From positions 5,642,001 to 5,706,000 of the forward strand of contig NZ_CP114039.1 of assembly GCF_026965535.1 (NCBI RefSeq): 64,000 nt of DNA, read 5' to 3'. This document shows positions 1 to 7,132 of the stretch, piece by piece. Numbering within the stretch: the stretch's first letter is position 1; every line of letters starts with the position of its first letter. The position numbers and the translations under genes were made by a program. Under the pieces are notes generated by a model that saw only the letters and a list, made by a program, of their open reading frames with translations, ran no database searches and was not told the DNA's origin. This DNA comes from Corallococcus sp. NCRR (GTDB lineage Bacteria; Myxococcota; Myxococcia; Myxococcales; Myxococcaceae).

Positions 1-142
1 CCGCGATGTAGTTGAGGAGGTCGAACCCCAGACACAGCACGAACAGGGGCTTCAGGTGCGCGCGCCAGAACGTCGCCGCGCGGTCGATGATTTCTCCGAT
101 GGCGAGCGGGCGCAGCTCGACGGAGGTCGGGGAGGGCGTCAC
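1..142 (-). CDS. Membrane protein, N-terminal fragment (gene runs off the left edge)
   Basis: Only the first 47 codons lie in the window, reading leftward from a GTG at 142. The fragment contains LRPLAIGEIIDRA, a phrase typical of the start of multi-pass proteins related to the membrane domain of glycerophosphodiester phosphodiesterases (YciC-like). It is followed by the beginning of a hydrophobic segment (LFVLCLGFDLLNYIA). The rest of the protein is missing, so the family is an inference from the N-terminus. It reads in the same direction as the thi genes, 43 nt downstream of thiE, and could be the last gene of that transcript. Confidence 0.55.
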   Translation of the reverse strand, partial: MTPSPTSVELRPLAIGEIIDRAATFWRAHLKPLFVLCLGFDLLNYIA

Positions 143-185
143 GGCCGCGCAGCATAGCGCCGCCTTCAGCGCCCGGGTTCACCCA

Positions 186-818
186 TCACGAACAATGCCC
201 GGGCCGCCCGTGAGGCTTCGCGTGGGCGTCCAGCAACGCGAGTGCCGCTGCACGTGGATCCTCCGCCTCCAGCACGGCGGAGATGACCGCGACACCCCAG
301 GCCCCCGGCACCTCGCGGGCCCGCTCCGGCGTCATCCCCCCCAGCGCCAGGGCAGGGCAGGGCAACCGCTCCGCGAGCCCCCTGAACCCGTGAGGCCCCA
401 GCGTGTCGCGCGTATCCCCCGGCTTGGACCCCGGAGCGAACACGGGGCTCACCAGCGCCAGGTCCGCGCCCACCGCGCCTTCCGCCTCGCGCGCGTCATG
501 CACCGCCACGCTCACCCACCGGCCCGCCGGCAGGAACGGGCGCACGTCGCGGGGCGAAGGGCCGGAGGCGGGCAGATGCAGGTGCGAGCCTACGAGTAGC
601 GCGACATCCAGCCTGCCGTTCACGAACAGCGCCCGGCCCCGGCACATGTCCGCCAGGAGCCGAGCCTCCTCCAGGAACAGCCGCCCGGAGGCCTCCGGGT
701 GACGGTGCTGCACGGCGACGTCCGGCCCCGCCTCCAGCGCCCGCTCCAGCGCGGTGAGCAACCGCGTCCGGGGCAGCCGCCAGTCCGTGATGACCACGAG
801 GCGGGGCAGGGCGGGCAC
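186..818 (-). CDS. Thiamine phosphate synthase / thiazole tautomerase family protein (ThiE/TenI)
   Basis: 210-residue TIM-barrel protein of the ThiE/TenI superfamily. ThiE joins hydroxymethylpyrimidine diphosphate to thiazole phosphate; TenI isomerises the thiazole phosphate made by ThiG. Family landmarks are the N-terminal VVITD, a FVNGRLDVALLVG strand, the LVSPVFAPGSKPG phosphate loop and ALGGM near the end. The residues after the third strand (HLHLPASG, then VAVHDAREA with a His) resemble TenI at least as much as ThiE, so the exact reaction is uncertain. It lies 2 nt downstream of thiG on the same strand, which fits either role in thiazole-moiety maturation. No other HMP-side gene is in the window. 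Confidence 0.8.
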   Translation of the reverse strand: MPALPRLVVITDWRLPRTRLLTALERALEAGPDVAVQHRHPEASGRLFLEEARLLADMCRGRALFVNGRLDVALLVGSHLHLPASGPSPRDVRPFLPAGRWVSVAVHDAREAEGAVGADLALVSPVFAPGSKPGDTRDTLGPHGFRGLAERLPCPALALGGMTPERAREVPGAWGVAVISAVLEAEDPRAAALALLDAHAKPHGRPGHCS

Positions 819-820
819 CG

Positions 821-1606
821 CTACTCCACGAGCCCTTCGATGGGGCTGGACGCGGAGCCGTACGCCTTGCGCGGGATGCGGCCCGCCAGGAACGCGTCGC
901 GGCCGGCCTCCACCGCCTTCTTCATGGCCACGGCCATGCGCACGGGGTCCTTCGCGCCCGCGATGGCGGTGTTCATGAGCAGCGCGTCCACGCCCAGCTC
1001 CATGGCGATGGCCGCGTCGGACGCCGTGCCCACGCCCGCGTCCACGATGACCGGCACCTTCACCACTTCACGGATGAGCCGCAGGTTGTGCGGGTTGCGG
1101 ATGCCCAGGCCGCTGCCGATGGGCGCCGCCAGCGGCATCACCGCTGCGCAGCCCGCGTCCTCCAGCTTGCGCGCGGTGATGGGGTCGTCGCTGGTGTATG
1201 GCAGCACCGTGAAGCCCTCCTTCACCAGGATACGAGCGGCCTTCACCGTCTCCTCGACGTCCGGGTAGAGCGTCTTCTCGTCGCCGAGCACCTCCAGCTT
1301 CACCCACTTGCTCATGCCCAGCTCTTCCGCCAGCCGGCAGGTGCGCACCGCGTCCTCGGCCGTGTAGCAGAGCGCCGTGTTGGGCAGGAGGCGCATCTTG
1401 TTGCGGTCGATCCAGTTCATCAGCGACGCCTCGCCCGTCGCCTTCAGGTCCAACCGCCGCACCGCCACCGTGACGAGCTCCGCGCCCGACGCTTCGTGGC
1501 ACTGCTTCATCACCTCGTGACTGGGGTACTTCCCCGTCCCGACGATGAGCCGCGAGGTGAACGTCACCCCCGCCAGCGTGAAAGGCTTGTCCGCGATGCC
1601 GCTCAT
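821..1606 (-). CDS. thiG: Thiazole synthase ThiG
   Basis: 261-residue ThiG, which forms the thiazole phosphate of thiamine from deoxyxylulose 5-phosphate, dehydroglycine and the ThiS thiocarboxylate. The sequence starts [20 protein letters not shown] and carries the family's [26 protein letters not shown] and [13 protein letters not shown] segments. The open frame continues upstream to 1828, but the ATG at 1606 is preceded by GAGGAGA at a suitable distance and matches the normal N-terminus, so the upstream part is not coding in this frame. Its start is 26 nt after the end of thiS, and thiE/tenI follows after 2 nt, making a compact thiazole operon. Confidence 0.95.
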   Translation of the reverse strand: MSGIADKPFTLAGVTFTSRLIVGTGKYPSHEVMKQCHEASGAELVTVAVRRLDLKATGEASLMNWIDRNKMRLLPNTALCYTAEDAVRTCRLAEELGMSKWVKLEVLGDEKTLYPDVEETVKAARILVKEGFTVLPYTSDDPITARKLEDAGCAAVMPLAAPIGSGLGIRNPHNLRLIREVVKVPVIVDAGVGTASDAAIAMELGVDALLMNTAIAGAKDPVRMAVAMKKAVEAGRDAFLAGRIPRKAYGSASSPIEGLVE

Positions 1607-1632
1607 GACCGTCTCCTCTCCAGGGCCTGCGC

Positions 1633-1836
1633 TCACCCGCCACCCACGAAGGTGACGATCTCCACCCGGTCCCCGTCCTGGAGCCGGTGCTCGGGATGAC
1701 GGGCGCGGCGCACCACCTCCGCGTTCACCTCCACCGCCACCCCCGGGCCGCTGCCCAGCTCCAACAGCGCCAGCAGGGACGAAAGGGTGCTGCCCTCCGG
1801 CAGCGTCCGCGCTTCTCCGTTGACCCACACGTTCAC
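1633..1836 (-). CDS. thiS: Sulfur carrier protein ThiS
   Basis: 67-residue ubiquitin-like protein that carries sulfur as a C-terminal thiocarboxylate to ThiG. It starts at a GTG ([16 protein letters not shown]) and ends in FVGGG, giving the C-terminal Gly-Gly needed for adenylation and thiocarboxylation. [10 protein letters not shown] and [10 protein letters not shown] match the ThiS fold. The frame is open far upstream, but the protein family begins here and GGAAGGAG lies about 10 nt before the GTG. First gene of thiS-thiG-thiE. The activating enzyme ThiF and the oxidase ThiO are not in the window. Confidence 0.92.
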   Translation of the reverse strand: MNVWVNGEARTLPEGSTLSSLLALLELGSGPGVAVEVNAEVVRRARHPEHRLQDGDRVEIVTFVGGG

Positions 1837-2160
1837 GGCCTCACGGCTCCTTCCGGCTCCCTTCGGACGGGACCCGCCGGTGCCAGTACAAGGGCGGTTC
1901 TGCCCTGTCAACGCACAGCCTCCCCCGTGCAACAGGCCTGCTTCAGCGCACCGGAACGGATTTTTCGCGCTCCTTTGCGTTTTGTTCCGCTTCCCCAGCA
2001 GGCGGGCGACCAGGGCCTCCCTCGTGCGCGGGACGCCCCTGCTCATGGCTGCCTGCGTTGCCAAGCGCTGTGCAGGTACGGGGGGAGCGACCAGTTTCTG
2101 CCCAACGCCGGGGAACAAATCACCGGCACTCAAGAACACACTCACAGGGGGCGGTCACAC
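1837..2160. other. Divergent intergenic region between thiS and the lipoprotein gene
   Basis: A 324 nt spacer between two diverging genes. On the minus strand the thiS frame is open through most of it, but the translated residues resemble no protein and the ThiS family starts inside, so I treat it as non-coding. It holds one promoter-like pair for the thi operon (listed separately). I looked for the conserved arms of a TPP riboswitch on the minus strand and did not see them. A slightly AT-richer patch lies at about 1960-1995. Confidence 0.6.
1883..1911 (-). promoter_or_regulatory. Candidate promoter of the thi operon
   Basis: Reading leftward, a consensus -35 hexamer TTGACA (1911-1906) is followed after 17 nt by TACTGG (1888-1883), or after 15 nt by TGTACT (1890-1885). 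Transcription would begin about 40 nt before the thiS GTG, leaving too little leader for a TPP riboswitch. The -35 is perfect but the -10 is weak, so this is tentative. Confidence 0.4.
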
Positions 2161-2757
2161 ATGCGGAAGCTCATGATTGCGGTCACGGCGGTCGCGGGTC
2201 TGACGATGGTCACCGGTTGCAAGAAGGATGACGTCCAGTCGCAGCGCGAGGATGTCGCCGAGGCCCGTCAGGAAGCGGCGCAGGAGACGGCGGAGGCGCG
2301 CCAGGACGAGAGCAAGGAGCTGGCGTCGGCGCAGCAGGACGCCAACGAGGACATCGCGGAGGCGCGCCAGGACGCGAACGACAAGATCGCCAGCGCCAAC
2401 GAGGACGTCCGTGACGAGGAGCAGGACCTGGCCGAGGCCCGGGCCAACCGGAACGAGGACCTGGCCGAGGGCGGCTCCGGTATGGCCGGCACCACCAGCG
2501 CCGCGGCGGCCACCACCGTCAACGGCCGCGTGCTGTCCAAGTCCGGCGACACGCTGACGCTGGTGGACAGCACCAACAAGGAGCTGAAGATCAAGACCAA
2601 TGACAAGACCGCGGTGATGGACAACGGCAGCCGCGCGGTGAAGCTGGACGACATCCAGGAGGGCTCGCAGGTGCGCGCCTCCTACGTGATGGACGGCAAG
2701 GACATGGTCGCCCGCGACGTCACCCTGGTGGCGCCGGTGAAGAAGATGGACAAGTAA
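2161..2757 (+). CDS. Lipoprotein with a charged coiled-coil repeat and a small C-terminal beta domain
   Basis: 198 residues. The signal peptide ends in the lipobox VTGC (Cys20), so this should be a lipoprotein. Residues about 25-100 are a highly charged, Ala/Glu/Asp/Gln-rich segment in which EARQD-like units recur every 11-14 residues, predicting a long helix or coiled coil. Residues about 120-195 (VNGRVLSKSGDTLTLVD to ARDVTLV) look like a small beta-barrel of the DUF5666 kind. I do not recognise a specific function; a periplasmic spacer or cell-envelope protein is a guess. A strong terminator follows, so it is likely monocistronic. Confidence 0.75.
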   Translation: MRKLMIAVTAVAGLTMVTGCKKDDVQSQREDVAEARQEAAQETAEARQDESKELASAQQDANEDIAEARQDANDKIASANEDVRDEEQDLAEARANRNEDLAEGGSGMAGTTSAAAATTVNGRVLSKSGDTLTLVDSTNKELKIKTNDKTAVMDNGSRAVKLDDIQEGSQVRASYVMDGKDMVARDVTLVAPVKKMDK

Positions 2758-2814
2758 CCCCGCGCCTCACGCGCCTGACGTCCTCCGGGACTGGGGAAAA
2801 TACTTGAAGGCGGC

Positions 2815-2850
2815 GGCTCCCACCCTCGCGGTGGGGGCCGTTTCCTTTTT
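2815..2850 (+). terminator. Intrinsic terminator after the lipoprotein gene
   Basis: GGCTCCCACC pairs with GGTGGGGGCC across a short loop (2815-2839), and a T-rich run (tttccttttt) follows at 2841-2850. It lies 58 nt downstream of the stop codon. Confidence 0.75.
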
Positions 2851-2976
2851 AGTCGGGGAAACGCCCGGTGGGGTCGGATGGGGATGTCTGACCCGGGTGG
2901 TAGGACGCGGGCGTGAGGAGTTCCTCATGCCTTCCCACCCCCGGGAAGCGCCTCTTCGTCAGGAGCGTCACCCACG

Positions 2977-4110
2977 ATGGCCACCCATCCCCCCGCGTCC
3001 TCCGCGTCCCGGCCCTTCATCCTCTTCACCACCGGGGCCACGTCCTATGAGCTGGTGCGCTACCTGGGGTCGCGCGCCGGAGGGGAGCTGCTGCTCGCCC
3101 GCAGGCACTACGCGCGCACGCCGGGCGGGCTGGTGCTCATCAAGCGCCTGCGCGACGTGACGGATGACGTGGCGCGGGCGCGGCTGCGGGAAGAGGTGAA
3201 GCTGCTCATGCGGCTGTCCCACCCGGCCATCGCGCCAGTGTATCTGGTGCGGGTGCATGACGGCGCGCCCCACCTGGTGACGGAGTTCGTGGACGGGCCG
3301 TGCCTGGAGACGCTGGCCAGCTTCGCGGCGCTGCGGCGGCGGCCCTTCTCGGAGGCGTTCGCCGCGTACGTGGGCGCGGAGGTGGCGGACGCGCTCCATC
3401 ACGCGCATTCGCTGGAGGACGCGCGCGGCCTGCCCGTGGGCGTGGTCCACCGCGACATCAGCCCCCGCTCCCTGCGCGTGGACGTGCACGGGCGGGTGCG
3501 GCTGTCGGACTTCGCGCTCGCGTGGTCGCGGACGCCGGGGCGAGTGGTGACGGAGCCGGGGCTCGTGCGCGGGGACGTGGCCTATGCGTCGCCAGAGGCG
3601 CTGGAGGGCCTGCCGCTGGATGGCCGCGCGGACCTGTTCTCCCTGGGGATGGTGCTGCTGGAGCTGCTCACCGGACTGCACCTGCTGGACCTGGACGACG
3701 TGGAGCGCGCCGCGCAGCAGGCCCAGCCCGTGCCCGGAACGCGCGGGCTGTGCGCGGAGACTCCCAGCTGGCTGCCCGCGCCGCTGATGGCCGCGCGCAT
3801 GGCGTGCCTGACGCCGATCCACGTGGAGCAGGCCACGCGGGGGCTGTCGCCGGGCATGCGGGCGGTGCTGCAGCGGGTGCTCCAGCGCGACCGCGACCTG
3901 CGCTTCCAGACGGGCGCGGAGCTGCGGGACGCGCTCCGGGATCTGCTGATCGCTTCAGGACGGCCCTATGGCCCGCCGGAAGCGCTGCGCGAGGTGGCGG
4001 AGGTGCGCACGGACGCGCTCGTGGACCCCGCGGGGGCGGCGGAGGCCGGGCTTCCGCTGGAGGACGACCTCTGGGACGGCTGCGATGATGACGGCGCGGA
4101 CTGGACGTGA
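2977..4110 (+). CDS. Serine/threonine protein kinase-like protein, divergent active site
   Basis: 377 residues with a eukaryotic-type kinase fold at about 20-310. Visible elements are Lys56 in VLIKRL, the catalytic loop HRDISPRS (158-165), the metal motif SDFAL (Asp178) and the APE-like YASPEAL, followed by helix F (DLFSLGMVLLELLTG). Two positions depart from consensus: the catalytic-loop Asn is Ser165, and the Gly of DFG is Ala180. It could be a weak kinase or a pseudokinase. The C-terminus is a short acidic tail (DLWDGCDDDGADWT) with no membrane segment or sensor domain, so it should be cytoplasmic. The ATG at 2977 follows AGGAGCG. The M19 dipeptidase gene lies just downstream. Confidence 0.85.
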   Translation: MATHPPASSASRPFILFTTGATSYELVRYLGSRAGGELLLARRHYARTPGGLVLIKRLRDVTDDVARARLREEVKLLMRLSHPAIAPVYLVRVHDGAPHLVTEFVDGPCLETLASFAALRRRPFSEAFAAYVGAEVADALHHAHSLEDARGLPVGVVHRDISPRSLRVDVHGRVRLSDFALAWSRTPGRVVTEPGLVRGDVAYASPEALEGLPLDGRADLFSLGMVLLELLTGLHLLDLDDVERAAQQAQPVPGTRGLCAETPSWLPAPLMAARMACLTPIHVEQATRGLSPGMRAVLQRVLQRDRDLRFQTGAELRDALRDLLIASGRPYGPPEALREVAEVRTDALVDPAGAAEAGLPLEDDLWDGCDDDGADWT

Positions 4111-4185
4111 GGCGTGACGTCCGGACATCGCCAGACGCTTGGGGGGCGCTTGTCTTCGCGGGAGGCCGTGGCGAAGACTGCTGGC

Positions 4186-5193
4186 ATGGGTGACGTGAAG
4201 GAGCTGCACCGGCAGTGGTGCATCGCGGATGGACACGCGGATTCGCTGATGTGGAACCGCGACCTGTGCGAGCGGTCGACGGAGGGGCACGTGGACTTCC
4301 CCCGCCTGCGCGAGGCGGGGGTGAAGCTGCAGTGCTTCACGCTGGTGACCCGGGGCTTCCCTTTCATTGGCGGCTTCCCGCTGTTCGCCGCGTGGCGCAA
4401 GTGGCCCCGAGAGGCGCGCGGGAGCGAGTGGACCCGCGCGCTCTGGCAGATTGAAAAGCTGGACGCCTTCTGCGCCCGCTCCGGAGACACCGTGCGCGTC
4501 GCCACCACCGGGGCGGGGCTGGAGGACAACCTCGCGCACGGGCGGCTCTCAGCGGTGCTGGGCGTGGAAGGCGGCCACGCGATTGAAGGGCAGGTGGAGC
4601 GGCTGGCGGAGCTGCACCGGCGCGGGGTGCGCTTCATGGGGCTCACGCACCTGTCCAACAACGACCTGGGCGGTTCGTCCTTCCCCATGATGGGCAACCG
4701 GGGGCTGACGCCGCTGGGGCACCAGGTGATGGAGGAGATGGCCCGCCTGGGGATGAGCGTGGACGTGGCGCACGCCTCCGAGCAGACGCTCACGGACCTC
4801 TTCGCGCACCCCACGGTGCGCTACTTCTGCTCGCACACCGGCGTGCGCGCGGCGGGCGGCGGCTGGCGCAACCTGTCCGACGCGGCCCTGCGCACCATCG
4901 CCCAGCGCGGCGGCGTGGTGGGCATCATCCTGGCGCCGGTGTACCTGGGCGGCGACACGTGGGACGACGTGGTCCGCCACGTGGAGCACGCCGTGGACGT
5001 GATGGGCGTGGAAGGGGTGGGCGTGGGCAGCGACTACGACGGCATGGTGGCGCTGCCCCGGGGCATGCGGGATGTGACGGATCTGCCCCGGCTCACGGAA
5101 GCGCTGCTCAAACGACACCCGGAGTCCTGGGTGGAACGTGTGATGGGTGGCAACTTCCGGCGTTACTTTCGAGAGACGCTCGGCGGCGGTTGA
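4186..5193 (+). CDS. Membrane dipeptidase family protein (peptidase M19)
   Basis: About 335 residues of the M19 (renal dipeptidase) family, zinc enzymes that cleave dipeptides. Family motifs in order: DGHAD (metal His17 and Asp19), VEGGHAI with the bridging Glu, LTHLSNND, DVAHAS, a CSHTGVR metal-His segment, GVGSDYDG and the C-terminal MGGNFRRYF. All usual metal ligands appear present. The start is uncertain: in-frame GTGs exist at 4114 and 4168, but the ATG at 4186 gives the family's usual N-terminus just before DGH. No signal peptide is evident, so a cytoplasmic or non-classical location is inferred. Confidence 0.9.
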   Translation: MGDVKELHRQWCIADGHADSLMWNRDLCERSTEGHVDFPRLREAGVKLQCFTLVTRGFPFIGGFPLFAAWRKWPREARGSEWTRALWQIEKLDAFCARSGDTVRVATTGAGLEDNLAHGRLSAVLGVEGGHAIEGQVERLAELHRRGVRFMGLTHLSNNDLGGSSFPMMGNRGLTPLGHQVMEEMARLGMSVDVAHASEQTLTDLFAHPTVRYFCSHTGVRAAGGGWRNLSDAALRTIAQRGGVVGIILAPVYLGGDTWDDVVRHVEHAVDVMGVEGVGVGSDYDGMVALPRGMRDVTDLPRLTEALLKRHPESWVERVMGGNFRRYFRETLGGG

Positions 5194-5229
5194 CAGCGAA
5201 ATACCTGTCGAAAAGAGTCGCCGGCACCC

Positions 5230-5610
5230 ATGAAACGTCTTCCCCTCGCGCTCCTGTCCCTCGTCGGTTTCTTCCTTCTTTCTGGCTGTGGCGGGCCGGG
5301 TTCGGGCGACTCGTGTGACGGCGGCGACTACGTGTGCCAGGACGACGCACAGGCCCTGGAGTGCCGTAACGGCACCTGGCGTCCGCTCGCGTGCCGAGGG
5401 CCGCTGGGCTGCCGGGAGCTCGCGGACAGCGTGCGGTGCGACACGTCCCTCAACCAGGAGAACGATGGCTGCGCCATCGCCGCGGAAGGCAAGGGCGTGT
5501 GCAGCCCCAACGGCGCCGCGCTCCTCACGTGCCAGCAGGGCGTGCTGGTGAAGACGGCGGATTGCTCGTCCTGCGCCGTGCAGGACAACCAGGCCGTCTG
5601 CCAGCCCTGA
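5230..5610 (+). CDS. Cysteine-rich lipoprotein with two similar Cys modules
   Basis: 126 residues. A typical lipoprotein signal (MKRLPLALLSLVGFFLLSGC) places Cys20 as the lipidated residue. Twelve further Cys fall into two similar modules, each of the form C-(8-9)-C-(9)-C followed by more Cys: one around DYVCQDDAQALEC and one around GVCSPNGAALLTC. This suggests internal duplication and a disulfide-stabilised surface or periplasmic protein. Cys-rich lipoproteins of this kind are common in myxobacteria, but I know no function. It starts 36 nt after the dipeptidase stop and ends 3 nt before the convergent selenoprotein gene. Confidence 0.75.
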   Translation: MKRLPLALLSLVGFFLLSGCGGPGSGDSCDGGDYVCQDDAQALECRNGTWRPLACRGPLGCRELADSVRCDTSLNQENDGCAIAAEGKGVCSPNGAALLTCQQGVLVKTADCSSCAVQDNQAVCQP

Positions 5611-5613
5611 GCC

Positions 5614-6273
5614 TCAGCGCTCCGGTTCCCCTCCGGACTTCGGCGGGGAACCGGGCGGGGGCGCGGGCAGGTATCCGCCTGCGGCCATGCGCTTCGCGGA
5701 CCGTTCGTACATGGCCGGTGAGAGGCCCTGCACGCCGGTGCCGTCAATCCACCGGTTGTAGAAGTTGAAGAGGGCGCAGACGGAGATGGCGTCGTAGACG
5801 GCCTCGTCCGACCAGCCGGCCGCCTTCAGGCGATTCACGTCCTCGCGGCGCACGTCTCCGGGCGCGTCGTTGAGTTGGTCCACGAAGGCGAACAACGCCT
5901 TCTCGGCCTCTGGGATGGGGGCCGTCTTCACATTGTCCAGCACCGCCTGGACGTGCTGCGTGCTGCCCAGCAATTCCGCCGCGACCGCGGCGTGGGAGCC
6001 CGTTCAAAATACGCAGGCGTTGCGCCGCGACGTGTACGCGGCGATGAGCTCCCGCAGCCCGGCCGACAGCGGGGACGGGCCGCTCATCACCTCGTGGGTG
6101 AAGGCGGACAGCGCGTCCGTCATGCGCGGCTTGAACGCGAACAGGTGCCAGATGCCCGGCGGCGTCATGCCCCCGGCCCGCGCCATGGCGATCATCTTCC
6201 CGTAGTGCCCGTCGGACTCGTGCGACTCCACGTCGGGCAGGTACATGTTTTCCGGAGCGGGGGACTTCGGCAT
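5614..6273 (-). CDS. AhpD-like (carboxymuconolactone decarboxylase family) selenoprotein, UGA read as Sec90
   Basis: 219 residues if the in-frame TGA at 6006-6004 is read through. The frame before and after the TGA is the same, and both halves belong to one AhpD-like alkylhydroperoxidase. The AhpD active site is E-x11-C-x-x-C-x3-H; here it is Glu75, Cys87-Val-Phe-Sec90 and His94, so UGA stands exactly at the second redox Cys. A hairpin with a GGUC apical loop follows the UGA at SECIS distance (listed separately). AhpD-like CxxU selenoproteins are a known bacterial class. The start ATG (6273) follows AGGGAAG. The C-terminal half continues as a normal helical CMD domain (ALFNFYNRWIDGTG). The gene lies 38 nt after an alpha/beta hydrolase and corA. 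The alternative is a Cys-to-stop mutation. Confidence 0.82.
5978..6006 (-). promoter_or_regulatory. Putative bacterial SECIS element with its UGA codon
   Basis: On the minus strand, the UGA (6006-6004) is followed by 12 nt and then GCCGC-GGTC-GCGGC (5991-5978). One further C-G pair (5992/5977) makes a 6-bp stem under a 4-nt GGUC loop. The loop GG lies 17-18 nt after the UGA, inside the range I recall for bacterial SECIS elements. E. coli fdhF also has GGUC in its loop. The stem lies in coding sequence (His-Ala-Ala-Val-Ala-Ala), so coincidence at this GC content is possible. Confidence 0.65.
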
Positions 6274-6311
6274 CGCGCACTTCCCTGGCAAAAGGACGGG
6301 GACGCCGTCCA

Positions 6312-7097
6312 TCAGGCCAGCGACGCGAGGAAGCTGTCCAGCACCGAGTTGAACGCCTCCGGCTGTTCCTGGTTGGGCAGGTGCGCCGCGCCGGGGATGA
6401 CCTCCAGCCGCGCGCCCTGCACCAGGTCCGCCATCTGCTTCGCCTTCGCCAGCGGCGTCACGGCGTCGTGCTCACCCACGACAATCAGCGCGGGCCCCGC
6501 GTAGCGCGCGAGCAGGTCCTTGCTGTCCAGCCGCAGCGCCATGCCCCGCTGCGCGGCGGCGATGGACTCCGGCGACACGGACAGCCCCAGCTTCGTCACC
6601 TCGCGGCCCACCGGTGAGTCCGGCCCCGCGTGGACCAGCTTGGGCACCAGCCCCTGGACGACGGACGCCGTGCCTTCCTTCAGCGCCTGCTGCGCGGTGG
6701 CCTCGCGCTTGTCCTTGCCAGCGGCGTCGTCCGCGGTGCACTGCGTGTCGGAGAGCACCAGGCCGCGCACCCGGCCCGGATCCTCGCGCAGGAGCGCCAG
6801 GGCCGCGTAGCCGCCCATGGACACGCCGCCCACCACCGCCGTGTCGAGGTTCAGCGCGTCCAGCAGCGCGAGCGCGTCCTGCGCCAGCTTGCGCATCTCC
6901 GTGGGGCCTTCACCCAGCCGGCTCTGCCCGAAGCCGCGCAGGTCCGGCACGAGGAAGCGGTAGCGCCCGGACAGCGCGGCCACCTGCCGGTCGAACGCGG
7001 AGCCATCCAGCGGGAAGGCGTGCATGAGCAGCACCGGCAATCCCTGGCCCACGTCCCGGTAGTGCAGCGCGACCCCATCCACGGCGACCGTCAGCAT
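6312..7097 (-). CDS. Alpha/beta-fold hydrolase
   Basis: 261 residues of the alpha/beta hydrolase fold with a complete triad: nucleophile elbow GVSMGG (Ser about 93), acid in VVGEHDAVTP and His in GAAHLPNQEQP. The oxyanion strand reads LLMHAFPLDGSAF. It resembles the 3-oxoadipate enol-lactonase group of hydrolases, but the substrate cannot be read from sequence. The ATG at 7097 has GAGGAGG upstream. It is the middle gene of corA - hydrolase - AhpD-like selenoprotein. Carboxymuconolactone-decarboxylase-like proteins and enol-lactonase-like hydrolases often neighbour each other, which fits a shared catabolic or detoxification role (inference). Confidence 0.88.
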   Translation of the reverse strand: MLTVAVDGVALHYRDVGQGLPVLLMHAFPLDGSAFDRQVAALSGRYRFLVPDLRGFGQSRLGEGPTEMRKLAQDALALLDALNLDTAVVGGVSMGGYAALALLREDPGRVRGLVLSDTQCTADDAAGKDKREATAQQALKEGTASVVQGLVPKLVHAGPDSPVGREVTKLGLSVSPESIAAAQRGMALRLDSKDLLARYAGPALIVVGEHDAVTPLAKAKQMADLVQGARLEVIPGAAHLPNQEQPEAFNSVLDSFLASLA

Positions 7098-7132
7098 GCG
7101 TGCCTCCTCGCGGCCCGTCGCAGGGGACGGCG

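Noticed and set aside
821-1828. Longer ThiG starting at 1828
   Set aside because: The upstream part overlaps thiS in another frame and adds low-complexity Gly/Arg sequence; the ATG at 1606 has a good ribosome-binding site.
1837-2145. N-terminal extension of ThiS in the same frame
   Set aside because: The residues upstream of the GTG at 1836 do not resemble any domain, the ThiS family begins at the GTG, and GGAAGGAG is correctly placed.
5614-6312. Two separate genes or a pseudogene in place of the AhpD-like selenoprotein
   Set aside because: The frame is identical on both sides of the TGA, no other damage is visible, and the stop is exactly at the redox Cys with a GGUC hairpin downstream. 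Recoding explains this better, although a recent Cys-to-stop mutation cannot be excluded.
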